From contig JAHELJ010000016.1 in the NCBI GenBank assembly GCA_024644235.1, forward strand, positions 57,047 through 96,198: DNA of 39,152 nucleotides, read 5' to 3'. The translations under genes and the position numbers were made by a program. Shown piece by piece: positions 7,592-15,384 of this stretch (the stretch's first letter is position 1; each line of letters begins with the position of its first letter). The notes beneath the pieces were generated by a model. The model ran no database searches, was not told the DNA's origin, and was given only the letters and a program-made list of their open reading frames with translations. This DNA is from Lewinellaceae bacterium. Lineage in GTDB: Bacteria > Bacteroidota > Bacteroidia > Chitinophagales > Saprospiraceae.

Positions 7592-9154
7592 ATGAGAAAG
7601 TGCCTCCTACTTCTTATACTTTTTTTGCCTGCCTATGCAATGGCGCAGGGACTCGACGCGCAGATTAACGAAAAATTTGCTCCTATTGCAGACTGGTGGG
7701 AATCTTTTGTCCTTACGTCTATTCCTTTGACTGATACGGTGAGTTTGCCTATCGTATTGATCATCTTGATTGGAGGGGCCACCTTTTTCACCTTCTATTT
7801 TAGTTTTGTAAACGTACGCCGATTTGGTCTGGCAATAAATACAGTGAGAGGCAAATACGATGAAATAGAGCATAGGGTAGTCGACTCGGATTCAGTGAAT
7901 GTCGTTGAGGGAGATGTTGTCGATACCATTCGTGATGAAAGCAAAGACGGTGAAGTGAGTCACTTCCAGGCATTGGCAGCGGCGGTGTCAGGAACGGTAG
8001 GACTGGGAAATATAGCAGGAGTAGCGATTGCCATTGTGGTTGGAGGACCAGGTGCCACTTTCTGGATGATCTTGGCGGGTCTTTTGGGGATGTCTTCCAA
8101 ATTTGTGGAATGTACGCTAGGGGTTGCTTATCGAGATGTAGATGCGACCGGCAAAGTTTATGGCGGACCGATGTACTATCTATCTCGGGGTTTGAAGGAA
8201 AGAGGATTTGCCGGGTTTGGGAAAGGTCTGGCAGTCTTGTTCGCGATACTTTGTATAGGTGCTTCCTTCGGTGGGGGTAATATGTTTCAATCAAACCAGG
8301 CCGCTAATCAAATTATTAGCCAGTTCGGATTGCAGAGTGGGGCTGCCGGCACGATTTTCGGTGTGGTCTTTGCCGTGCTGGTGGCTTTAGTCATCATTGG
8401 AGGAATCAAACGGATCGGAAATATCGCTGAGAAGATTGTTCCCTTCATGGCGGTAGTATATGTGCTATCATGTCTTGCCGTCATTTTCCTCAATTTTGAC
8501 AAGGCTGGTGAAGGTATCCTCCTCATCTTCACTGAGGCTTTTAACCCCACGGCAGTTGCTGGAGGGTTTGTCGGAGTTTTGATCACCGGATTTCGAAGGG
8601 CTGCCTTTTCAAATGAAGCGGGAGTCGGCAGTGCTGCTATTGCCCATTCAGCCGTAAAAACACAGTATCCTGCGAGTGAGGGCGTGGTGGCCTTGCTGGA
8701 ACCTTTCATAGATACCGTTGTCATCTGTACCATGACAGCTTTGGTAATTATCATGACTGGCAACTACCTAAATGCAGATGGACTGAATGGGGTTGATCTT
8801 ACTACACAGGCTTTCGAATCATCGATACCAGGTTCCTCATACGTTTTAACCCTTGCGATCGTATTGTTTGCATTTTCGACAATGTTGTCCTGGTCATATT
8901 ATGGCCTTCAATCTTGGATGTATCTATTTGGCCGTAGCCGTACCACCGACCTGACCTACAAATTTTTATTCCTGGTATTTATCGTCATCGGTGCAGCCTC
9001 AACATTAGATGCTGTAGTGAAGTTTTCCGATGCAATGATTCTGGCTATGGTCTTCCCCAACATGATCGGCCTCATGTTTTTATTCCCAAGAGTACGAACA
9101 GAGTTACAAAAATATTTACAAGCCATTAAAAGCGGAATCACTGCTGAATCCTGA
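7592..9154 (+). CDS. Sodium:alanine symporter (AGCS family)
   Basis: An inner-membrane Na+-coupled amino acid carrier of the alanine/glycine:cation symporter family, 520 residues. The AGCS signature GGPGATFWMILAGLLGMSSK is near residues 150-169, after SGTVGLGNIAGVA at 133-145. About ten further hydrophobic segments follow, including the conserved GFRRAAFSNEAGVGSAAIAH near 335. The N-terminus (MRKCLLLLILFLPAYAMAQ) looks like a cleavable signal peptide, an extra element common in Bacteroidota members. Residues 85-125 are an acidic loop between the first transmembrane segment and the core. The start ATG at 7592 follows ACAAAC, the A-rich leader normal for this phylum. folK follows after 34 bp or more and may be co-transcribed, though the functions are unrelated. 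Confidence 0.96.
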   Translation: MRKCLLLLILFLPAYAMAQGLDAQINEKFAPIADWWESFVLTSIPLTDTVSLPIVLIILIGGATFFTFYFSFVNVRRFGLAINTVRGKYDEIEHRVVDSDSVNVVEGDVVDTIRDESKDGEVSHFQALAAAVSGTVGLGNIAGVAIAIVVGGPGATFWMILAGLLGMSSKFVECTLGVAYRDVDATGKVYGGPMYYLSRGLKERGFAGFGKGLAVLFAILCIGASFGGGNMFQSNQAANQIISQFGLQSGAAGTIFGVVFAVLVALVIIGGIKRIGNIAEKIVPFMAVVYVLSCLAVIFLNFDKAGEGILLIFTEAFNPTAVAGGFVGVLITGFRRAAFSNEAGVGSAAIAHSAVKTQYPASEGVVALLEPFIDTVVICTMTALVIIMTGNYLNADGLNGVDLTTQAFESSIPGSSYVLTLAIVLFAFSTMLSWSYYGLQSWMYLFGRSRTTDLTYKFLFLVFIVIGAASTLDAVVKFSDAMILAMVFPNMIGLMFLFPRVRTELQKYLQAIKSGITAES

Positions 9155-9188
9155 CCCATCAACTACAACATCAGCGAAGGGACATTCA

Positions 9189-9692
9189 ATTTCCTCAGAC
9201 AGGATAAGTACCTACCTTTTGCTTGGTAGTAATCTCGGTGACCGGGGTAAGAATTTGGATGATGCAGTAAGCGCTATAGATCACTCCGTTGGAAAGGTTG
9301 TCCAAAAATCACATTTCTACCTCACCGAAGCATGGGGGAAATCAGGTCAACCTGATTTTTATAACCAGGTAATCCTGGTAGAAGCTGATGTGAATCCTCT
9401 ACAAGTGTTGGACAGATTATTGGAAATTGAAAAAGGCCTTGGCCGGGAACGATTTGTCAAATGGGAAGCGAGGCTAATTGACATAGATATCTTATTCTTC
9501 GGAGATCTTGTCATAGATTCTGAGCGCTTGAAGCTCCCCCACCCACTGATTGCCAAGCGTAATTTTACCTTGATTCCATTATTAGAACTGGCCCCTGATT
9601 TAGTCCATCCTACCTTGGGCAAGACGATCCAAGAGTTGTATATTGAGACGCTCGATCCTTTGGAAGTATTAATGCTAGACACGAATGGTTGA
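9189..9692 (+). CDS. folK: 2-amino-4-hydroxy-6-hydroxymethyldihydropteridine diphosphokinase (HPPK)
   Basis: HPPK transfers pyrophosphate from ATP to hydroxymethyldihydropterin in folate synthesis. Motifs: YLLLGSNLGDRGKNL at the N-terminus, FYNQVILVEADVNPLQVLD, and the family signature RLIDIDILFFGD followed by LPHPLIAKRNFTLIPLLELAPD. The start is unusual. No ATG, GTG or TTG occurs in frame between the upstream stop at 9063 and a TTG at 9219, but starting at 9219 would remove the first beta strand (STYLL). I therefore place the start at ATT 9189, which has AAGGGA six bases upstream. ATA 9204 is an alternative, as is a base error in the assembly. The gene overlaps the deoxynucleoside kinase by 8 bp, a frequent pairing in Bacteroidota. 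Confidence 0.92.
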   Translation: MSSDRISTYLLLGSNLGDRGKNLDDAVSAIDHSVGKVVQKSHFYLTEAWGKSGQPDFYNQVILVEADVNPLQVLDRLLEIEKGLGRERFVKWEARLIDIDILFFGDLVIDSERLKLPHPLIAKRNFTLIPLLELAPDLVHPTLGKTIQELYIETLDPLEVLMLDTNG

Positions 9693-10335
9693 CTACCCTA
9701 TTCCCTACCGATATGTTTGCGTTGAGGGGAATATCGGGACAGGAAAAACAACCCTCTGTAATCGACTGGCAAAACGCTTTCACGGTAAAGTCATCCTGGA
9801 GCAGTTTACCGACAACCCATTTCTCCCATACTTCTATAATGATCCTGAAAGATATGCCTTCCCGGTTGAGATCTTTTTCATGACCGAACGTCATAAACAG
9901 TTGCAGAAGCACATCTTAACCCGTGACCTTTTTGCCCAGCATATCTTTGCTGACTACTTCTTCACGAAGACCTTATTGTTTGCCAGAAATAATCTTAATG
10001 ACGAAGAATTCCGGATCTTCCAGCAGCTTTTTCAACTGTTGGAGAAACCATTTCCAAACCCTGACATATTGGTTTATCTCCACAGATCAACTAGCAGATT
10101 GCTGAATCTCATAGAAATCAGGGGAAGGCATATGGAGACACCAATTTCAGAATCGTATTTGCAAAAGATACAAGATGCCTATTTCGATTATTTCCGGTCT
10201 GAAACAGGATTCCCTATTCTTATTATTGACGTTGAAGACATGGATTTTGTCAAGAATCAGGACCATCTCGAAGAATTGATTACACTGATGTCACAACGCT
10301 ATAATCCCGGAGTGCACCGTGTAAGTATTCGTTGA
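9685..10335 (+). CDS. Deoxynucleoside kinase
   Basis: A 216-residue member of the deoxyadenosine/deoxyguanosine (dNK) kinase family, which salvages deoxynucleosides in the cytoplasm by phosphorylation with ATP. The P-loop EGNIGTGKTT is at 14-23. The middle has FFMTERHKQLQ and a long helical segment, then VYLHRSTSRLLNLIEIRGRH (about 131-150), where the arginines match the dNK LID region. The base specificity (dA, dG, dC) is not decidable from sequence. The ATG at 9685 overlaps the end of folK by 8 bp, implying translational coupling. Over 100 bp separate it from sppA, which has its own promoter. Confidence 0.93.
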   Translation: MVDYPIPYRYVCVEGNIGTGKTTLCNRLAKRFHGKVILEQFTDNPFLPYFYNDPERYAFPVEIFFMTERHKQLQKHILTRDLFAQHIFADYFFTKTLLFARNNLNDEEFRIFQQLFQLLEKPFPNPDILVYLHRSTSRLLNLIEIRGRHMETPISESYLQKIQDAYFDYFRSETGFPILIIDVEDMDFVKNQDHLEELITLMSQRYNPGVHRVSIR

Positions 10336-10392
10336 GACTCGGATCCTCCACGGCTTAGGACGATAGGGATACCCCATTGATCGAAAAACAGT

Positions 10393-10422
10393 TTTGAGAG
10401 CCCATCGGTATCGCTACTTTTG
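10393..10422 (+). promoter_or_regulatory. Bacteroidota-type promoter for sppA
   Basis: TTTG at 10393-10396 and TACTTTTG at 10415-10422 match the -33 (TTTG) and -7 (TAnnTTTG) elements of the Bacteroidota primary sigma factor, with 18 bases between them. Transcription would begin near 10428, leaving a leader of about 17 bases before the ATG at 10445. This supports 10445 over an in-frame TTG at 10394, which lies inside the promoter. Confidence 0.6.
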
Positions 10423-10444
10423 CAGAGTTTACCAATCACGTGCA

Positions 10445-12226
10445 ATGAAGAGTTTTATTAAAATAATATTCGGTTCCTGTCTGGGAGTAGTATTGGCAAT
10501 CTTTGTTCTTGGCTTCCTCGCATCTATTGCCACGGCAAGTTTAATGACAAGAGGTAGTGCTAAGCCCAAAATTGAAAGCAATTCGGTGCTCAGGTTGGAA
10601 TTAAACCGGATCATGCCCGAGAAGACCAATAATACACCTATGCCCGCCTATAGCCTGGCAGAAGAGACATTTGTTGGCCTTCAGGAAGCACTGGACTGCA
10701 TCGAAGCGGCAAAATCAGATCGAAACATCAAAGGCATTTACCTAGCAATTTCATATAGTTCGTTGGGACTGGCAAAAGCTGAAGCGATCCGGGAGGCAAT
10801 TCTCGACTTCAAAGACAGTGGAAAATTTGTGATGGCATATTCAGGTGACTATGGCTACCATCAGGGAGGATATTATCTGGCTTCAGTAGCCGATGAGGTA
10901 TACCTACATCCTTTGGGAGTTGTGGATTTTCGAGGGTTTGGTGCTGTCATCCCCTTCTTCAAAGACATGCTTGACAAGATAGGTGTTAAGATGGAGCCTT
11001 TTTATGCTGGCAAATTTAAATCGGCAACCGAGCCATTTCGACGGAACGAAATGAGTGAGGAGAATCGTGAACAGACCAAGGCTTATTTGGACGAACTCTA
11101 CATGGATTTTCTCAATGATATCGCCGTCAGACGAGGGATGTCTTCCGACCTGCTGAGAGCAGTTGCAAATAATCTTGGTGGAAGAAGGGCTGAGCTAGCT
11201 CTCGAGAATGGTCTGGTTGATGGTGTGATATATGAGGATGAAATGATGGATCTGCTACGCAATCAGTTAGACCTCAAACCTAAAGAAGACATCAGTTTTA
11301 TTTCATTGGAGCAATATAGCACCGCCAGGGATAAGGATCGCAACCTTGGAGCACCAGGCAAAGTTGCCATTATCTATGCGGAAGGAGAGATCAGAAATGG
11401 AGAGGAAATCAATGGCATGATTACCGACGACCATTATGTCAAGATCATTCAGAAGGTACGTAAAGATTCGAAGGTAGGAGCTGTGGTGCTAAGAGTCAAT
11501 TCACCAGGAGGTGATGCATTTGTATCTGATGAGATTTGGCGGGAGTTGAGTTTGCTCCAAAAAGATGGTATACCGGTAGTCGCTTCTATGGGATCAGTTG
11601 CAGCATCGGGAGGATACTATATTGCTTGTGGGGCTGATCAAATCGTTTGCGAACCCAACACACTGACCGGATCTATCGGAGTCTTTGGCTTGGTGCCAAA
11701 TATTGAGGAGTTGGCCAACGACAAACTCGGTATACATGTAGATACAGTCAAGACTGGGAAACACGCCTTGGGCCTTTCAAATCCCTTCTATCCAATTGGA
11801 GAAGAGCAGCGGCAATTCATCCAAGAAAGTATCAATAACACTTATGAAATTTTTCTCAGCCGCGTAGCAGAAGGCAGAAAAATGTCAAGAGACCAAGTCC
11901 ATGAAATCGCTCAAGGTAGAATATGGACCGGAAGAAAAGCCGTCGAGATCGGATTGGTAGACCGGTTGGGCAACCTTGATGATGCGATATCCCTGGCAGC
12001 TGACTTGGGTGAGCTCAGCGATTATCGTCTAGTAGAATATCCATTTATCAAGGATCCACTGATGCGACTCGTCGAAGAGCTGACCGGTCAAAAAACCTCA
12101 AGGATCGAAAGGGAAGTCCTTTCGCGCCGGTTTCCCGCAGCCTATGATATCATTGAGTCACTGGAGTCAATGCTGCAATCTGGTCATCCCCAGGCCAGAC
12201 TGCCATTTGATGTCCCCATTCTCTAA
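10445..12226 (+). CDS. sppA: Signal peptide peptidase SppA, 67K type
   Basis: SppA is a membrane-anchored Ser/Lys protease that degrades cleaved signal peptides. The long two-domain form is present (593 residues). One N-terminal membrane anchor (IIFGSCLGVVLAIFVLGFLA, about 7-26) is followed by two S49 repeats. The general base lysine lies in GKFKSATEPF (Lys192) in the first repeat, and the nucleophile in SVAASGGYY (Ser388) in the second, preceded by RVNSPGGDAF at about 350. Both catalytic residues are therefore intact and distributed as in E. coli SppA. I start at the ATG at 10445 because it begins right before the membrane segment and lies after a good promoter. Confidence 0.95.
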   Translation: MKSFIKIIFGSCLGVVLAIFVLGFLASIATASLMTRGSAKPKIESNSVLRLELNRIMPEKTNNTPMPAYSLAEETFVGLQEALDCIEAAKSDRNIKGIYLAISYSSLGLAKAEAIREAILDFKDSGKFVMAYSGDYGYHQGGYYLASVADEVYLHPLGVVDFRGFGAVIPFFKDMLDKIGVKMEPFYAGKFKSATEPFRRNEMSEENREQTKAYLDELYMDFLNDIAVRRGMSSDLLRAVANNLGGRRAELALENGLVDGVIYEDEMMDLLRNQLDLKPKEDISFISLEQYSTARDKDRNLGAPGKVAIIYAEGEIRNGEEINGMITDDHYVKIIQKVRKDSKVGAVVLRVNSPGGDAFVSDEIWRELSLLQKDGIPVVASMGSVAASGGYYIACGADQIVCEPNTLTGSIGVFGLVPNIEELANDKLGIHVDTVKTGKHALGLSNPFYPIGEEQRQFIQESINNTYEIFLSRVAEGRKMSRDQVHEIAQGRIWTGRKAVEIGLVDRLGNLDDAISLAADLGELSDYRLVEYPFIKDPLMRLVEELTGQKTSRIEREVLSRRFPAAYDIIESLESMLQSGHPQARLPFDVPIL

Positions 12227-12291
12227 AGTGCATTCATCATAGGACGACTATAGCGTTGTGCATTAGCTAATCTACTCCTAGGTATGGTGTA

Positions 12292-12310
12292 TTAACACGG
12301 ATTTAACACG
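12292..12310 (+). repeat. Direct repeat TTAACACG, 11-bp period
   Basis: TTAACACG occurs at 12292-12299 and again at 12303-12310. The 11-bp period places both copies on nearly the same face of the helix, just upstream of the -33 element of the MarR promoter, so it is a candidate binding site for an activator or repressor. Function is inferred only from position. Confidence 0.45.
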
Positions 12311-12317
12311 ATAGACG

Positions 12318-12348
12318 TTGTTACAATAAATGTATATACATACATTTG
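12318..12348 (+). promoter_or_regulatory. Promoter of the marR-yceI operon
   Basis: TTG at 12318-12320 and a perfect -7 element TACATTTG at 12341-12348, separated by 20 bases, fit the Bacteroidota promoter pattern. The predicted start of transcription (about 12352-12355) coincides with the most likely start codon of the MarR gene (GTG 12352), which suggests a leaderless transcript or a start further downstream (GTG 12388). Confidence 0.6.
12330..12341. promoter_or_regulatory. Palindromic operator candidate for MarR
   Basis: ATGTATATACAT is a perfect 12-bp palindrome lying in the spacer between the -33 and -7 elements and touching the first base of the -7 element. A dimer bound here would block RNA polymerase, the usual way a MarR protein represses its own gene. 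That the local MarR protein binds it is inferred. Confidence 0.5.
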
Positions 12349-12351
12349 CAT

Positions 12352-12804
12352 GTGCGGTTAGAGGAAGCCATAAAACAGAAGAAATTTGTGAACGATCATA
12401 TTCACGCGAGTATCAATCTATACTACACTGCATCTCAGCACCTGCACTACTTGAATCGAATTCTCAAGCCGTATCAACTTTCAATCCAACAGTTCAATAT
12501 TCTTCGTATTCTGAAGGGTCGAAAAGGGGAACCGATTAGTGTAAAGAAACTAACAGACCGGATGATCGACAAAATGAGCAATGCATCCCGGCTGGTGGAG
12601 AAACTCAGAAGTAAAGGGCTGGTGGAGAGGCGGGCGTGTCAAAATGATCGTCGCCAGGTTGAAGTTCTAATCACTTCGGAAGGAATAGAAATAGTCGAAA
12701 AGGCATCTATTCTAATTGAGGAGGGTACGATGCAGTACTTGTCTTCTTTATCTGGACAGGATGCAAAGGAATTAAACAAGCTTCTGGACAAGATTAATCA
12801 ATAG
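12352..12804 (+). CDS. MarR family transcriptional regulator
   Basis: A winged-helix dimeric repressor of about 150 residues. Helical dimerisation segments flank a DNA-binding core: LSIQQFNILRILKG, the recognition region LTDRMIDKMSNASRLVEKLRSKGLVER, and the wing with the conserved Asp-Arg pair in QNDRRQVEVLIT. The start is uncertain. GTG 12352 gives MRLEEAIKQKKF, like related proteins; TTG 12346 overlaps the -7 promoter element; GTG 12388 is a shorter choice. The gene is followed 34 bp later by a YceI gene, and the pair ends in a strong terminator, so MarR probably controls itself and YceI. The effector is unknown; in this phylum the MarR-YceI pair is often linked to redox or organic stress. 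Confidence 0.93.
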   Translation: MRLEEAIKQKKFVNDHIHASINLYYTASQHLHYLNRILKPYQLSIQQFNILRILKGRKGEPISVKKLTDRMIDKMSNASRLVEKLRSKGLVERRACQNDRRQVEVLITSEGIEIVEKASILIEEGTMQYLSSLSGQDAKELNKLLDKINQ

Positions 12805-12838
12805 TAATTCATTTATTCATTAATAAAACTTTACGGAA

Positions 12839-13426
12839 ATGAACAAATTCAGTTTATCACTATGCATGTTTGGTCTTGCAATCATGGGATTGGCATTCAC
12901 CTCACCTGTGGGCACCACAGTTGACGTAGAAAAGAGTAGCATCACATGGGTTGGAAAAAAAGTAACCGGCAAGCACAACGGTACGATCAAACTCAAAGAC
13001 GCTTCTCTTGTGATGGAGGAAGGTATGTTGAAGGGAGGAACTTTCAGCATTGATATGACAACAATCACAAATGATGACATGGACGGCAACATGAAAGGCA
13101 AACTGGAGGGCCACCTGAAGAGTGCTGATTTTTTTAATGTTGAGGAGTTTCCCACTGCGACACTTGAATTGACCAATGTAGTGTCACGAGGTACTGCAGG
13201 AAGTTACAAGGTAATTGGAGACCTCACCATTAAAGGCATCACAAAGCCTGTAAAATTCAATACTCAAATTGGTGAAGAGGAAGGAATGAAAATGGCTACT
13301 GCTAATATCGTCGTTGACCGCTCGGAGTACGATGTTCGATATGGTTCTGGAAGCTTTTTCGACAATCTTGGAGACAAGACGATTTATGATGAATTTGAGC
13401 TTAACGTAAAGTTGGTTTTGAAGTAA
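12839..13426 (+). CDS. YceI family protein, exported lipid-binding lipocalin-like
   Basis: A 195-residue periplasmic YceI protein, a beta-barrel that binds isoprenoid or other long lipids in the relatives with known structures. A signal peptide is visible at 1-20 (MNKFSLSLCMFGLAIMGLAF). The mature part has the family pattern: SSITWVGKKVTGKHNGTIKL, GGTFSIDMTTI, LKSADFFNVEEFPTATLEL (with the FDV-FP-type motif), DLTIKGITKPVKF and a C-terminal DEFELNVKLVLK strand. It is the second gene of the MarR transcript and ends 28 bp before a terminator hairpin. No cytochrome b561 gene, a frequent partner of YceI, is nearby. Confidence 0.95.
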   Translation: MNKFSLSLCMFGLAIMGLAFTSPVGTTVDVEKSSITWVGKKVTGKHNGTIKLKDASLVMEEGMLKGGTFSIDMTTITNDDMDGNMKGKLEGHLKSADFFNVEEFPTATLELTNVVSRGTAGSYKVIGDLTIKGITKPVKFNTQIGEEEGMKMATANIVVDRSEYDVRYGSGSFFDNLGDKTIYDEFELNVKLVLK

Positions 13427-13454
13427 ACCGTTATCGTTAGAGCCTTAAATAACG

Positions 13455-13490
13455 AAAGGGGTGTTGATTAAAACAACACCCCTTTTGCTT
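13455..13490 (+). terminator. Rho-independent terminator after yceI
   Basis: AAAGGGGTGTTG (13455-13466) and CAACACCCCTTT (13474-13485) form a perfect 12-bp stem with a 7-base loop, followed by TTGCTTT. It closes the plus-strand marR-yceI transcript. Confidence 0.85.
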
Positions 13491-13496
13491 TAAATG

Positions 13497-13529
13497 AAAA
13501 AGAGGCGCTCTCTCTCCAGAGAGCACCTC
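13497..13529 (-). terminator. Rho-independent terminator of the metallopeptidase gene
   Basis: Read on the minus strand, GAGGTGCTCTC and GAGAGCGCCTC form an 11-bp stem with one U-G pair and a 6-base loop, followed by TTTTT (A-run at 13497-13501 on the plus strand). It lies 43 bp after the stop of the minus-strand gene and faces the plus-strand terminator next to it. Confidence 0.8.
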
Positions 13530-13572
13530 GAATAATGATTAGGTGTATTTTACTATTGGATCATCATTTCTA

Positions 13573-15366
13573 TTAGTTGTTCTTAAAAAACTTAAAGGTT
13601 CTACTAGCATCCTGATCCCTAATCTGAATCTGATAGATTCCAGCATTTAGTTTGCTGATATCGAGAGTGGTAAGGAATCCCTTCAACTGATTTCCCTGTA
13701 GTCGTTGACCGGTAGCATCAATGATTTGATAAGATGCATCCTGCGGCAATCCTGGCAAGCGCACGTGCAGTAGTTCACTTGTGGCAGTTGGGAATACGAT
13801 GGGCTCATCCATGGTCTCTCGTTGCAACGTCACAATCTCGGAGAAGCTAAATTCTCCGCTGTAATCCATGCTCTTCAGCCGGTAGTAAGAGTAATCTGAT
13901 GCACTCCTATCTGTAAAACTGTATTCATGACCGAATTCTGTGTCCCCTTTGGAGTAAATTTCGGCAATGGCTGTAAAGGACTCAGCATCGCCGAAGTCAG
14001 CCCTTTCCAATATGTATTTCTCTACGTCGCTTTCCCACGCAGTTTTCCACTGAATGGTGTTGACGAAAGACGAAACCTCGGCGGTGAAACTGATCAAATC
14101 AACCGGCAAAATAGCCTCTGAACTCACGTATGCATAATCAGCGCAAGCCTGGTCGAGTGTTGTAATTTCCTTACAGCAGGAAGGATTCATATTGGCAGAT
14201 CCATGTAAGCTGCTGATATGTCCCAGGCCAACGGCATGAGTGAGCTCATGCTCAAGCATGGATCCGAAATTAGCCGATGAGCAATAGCAGCCTCCTACCC
14301 CGTTGTTTACAATCACATATCCATAGGCACCTGTGAACCAGGTTTCACCATCGTACGTGTGAGTCCCTATTCCATAAAGACCTCCAATGGCCAGGGTCCC
14401 GCTACAGCCGCTGAGATCAGAAATCTCACTGCAGGGATCATCGTACTGTATTACAATGTGTCTGTTACCTCCCAGATTCGTGCTGACCCAGGTGCGAAAG
14501 TCTGAGCCGATGGCACTGCCATCTCCACAAGATGCCGGGCTAGGGATAGTCCCTCCGTCAAGAAGATCTAAACCAGTATAGTTGGTATTCAGCACATCGA
14601 CACATGCCTGAGCATAGGTATTGGCACTGCTGCAGCCCGAGGCTCCACTTGAAACGTAGCTAACCGTGACAGGTTGTGTCTCAAAATCAATCCATCGAAA
14701 TCCGCTACCCCCTGAACTTAAGTAAGTGCAATGCGAGGGTGCGGCCCGATGATGTCGCTCGGGATAGAAATCCTCCAGAGAGAGTTGGGTCCTTATCTCA
14801 TGGCTGGACCAGGCTTTCACACCTCTTAGTACAGCTCCCAGCTCCTGAAGCATTCCTCTTTTATCGTAAACGTAAAGTGGTTCAGCGCCATCACCTTTCT
14901 CAAGGTGAAATTCTTTTGCATGCTCTGACGGCACCAGATAACTTTTTCCCGCTTTACTGATTTCTTCGAAAGTGTAGTATGAGAAGCAAATCGGATGATA
15001 GAGGCCTGCGCCCTTGTCTTCCAGAAACAATACATAGGTTGATCCTTCGTAAAGTTCGATATCACCCCACATGGTCCTCCATGTTTCACCTATCACTCTT
15101 TCCCATTTCTGCACGTCAAATTGATCTCCTACTGACAAGTCTCCCTTCAATGTTTCCAATACTTTAAGTCTGTACCGAAAGAGCTTGGTATCTCCCTCAA
15201 GGTGTTCGTAGTTCCTGATTACTTTGGCCAAGACCAAAGCATCGCTCTCAAAGGCCAGATCTCCCACATTTTGAAATGGGATGATGGTGGTACCCCATGT
15301 GAGATTGCAAATGAGTGCCAAAACAACACTCAACACTAGTTGATTTAAAAATTCCCTAATCATCAT
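13573..15366 (-). CDS. Secreted metzincin-like metallopeptidase with type IX secretion signal
   Basis: A 597-residue exported protein. The signal peptide covers about 1-25 (VLSVVLALICNLTWG). Residues 30-180 form an N-terminal domain of unknown name with a VLETLKGDLSVGDQFDV pattern. The catalytic domain (about 210-410) contains HELTHAVGLGH at 373-383, the zinc motif HExxHxxGxxH of metzincins, with a candidate Met-turn at Met393 (SANMNP). It is rich in Cys and Ser. Residues 420-515 are a fibronectin-like segment (WKTAWESDVEKYILERA, YYRLKSMDYSG) frequent in T9SS cargo, and 525-597 form a type A sorting domain ending GIYQIQIRDQDASRTFKFF. The protein is therefore expected at the cell surface or outside. 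It is a single gene with its own terminator. The substrate is unknown. Confidence 0.92.
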   Translation of the reverse strand: MMIREFLNQLVLSVVLALICNLTWGTTIIPFQNVGDLAFESDALVLAKVIRNYEHLEGDTKLFRYRLKVLETLKGDLSVGDQFDVQKWERVIGETWRTMWGDIELYEGSTYVLFLEDKGAGLYHPICFSYYTFEEISKAGKSYLVPSEHAKEFHLEKGDGAEPLYVYDKRGMLQELGAVLRGVKAWSSHEIRTQLSLEDFYPERHHRAAPSHCTYLSSGGSGFRWIDFETQPVTVSYVSSGASGCSSANTYAQACVDVLNTNYTGLDLLDGGTIPSPASCGDGSAIGSDFRTWVSTNLGGNRHIVIQYDDPCSEISDLSGCSGTLAIGGLYGIGTHTYDGETWFTGAYGYVIVNNGVGGCYCSSANFGSMLEHELTHAVGLGHISSLHGSANMNPSCCKEITTLDQACADYAYVSSEAILPVDLISFTAEVSSFVNTIQWKTAWESDVEKYILERADFGDAESFTAIAEIYSKGDTEFGHEYSFTDRSASDYSYYRLKSMDYSGEFSFSEIVTLQRETMDEPIVFPTATSELLHVRLPGLPQDASYQIIDATGQRLQGNQLKGFLTTLDISKLNAGIYQIQIRDQDASRTFKFFKNN

Positions 15367-15384
15367 TTTTTGAGTTTCATTGAT

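Noticed and set aside
8308-8763. Minus-strand frame of 151 codons under the alanine symporter
   Set aside because: Shadow of the hydrophobic transmembrane codons; no promoter, no homologous pattern.
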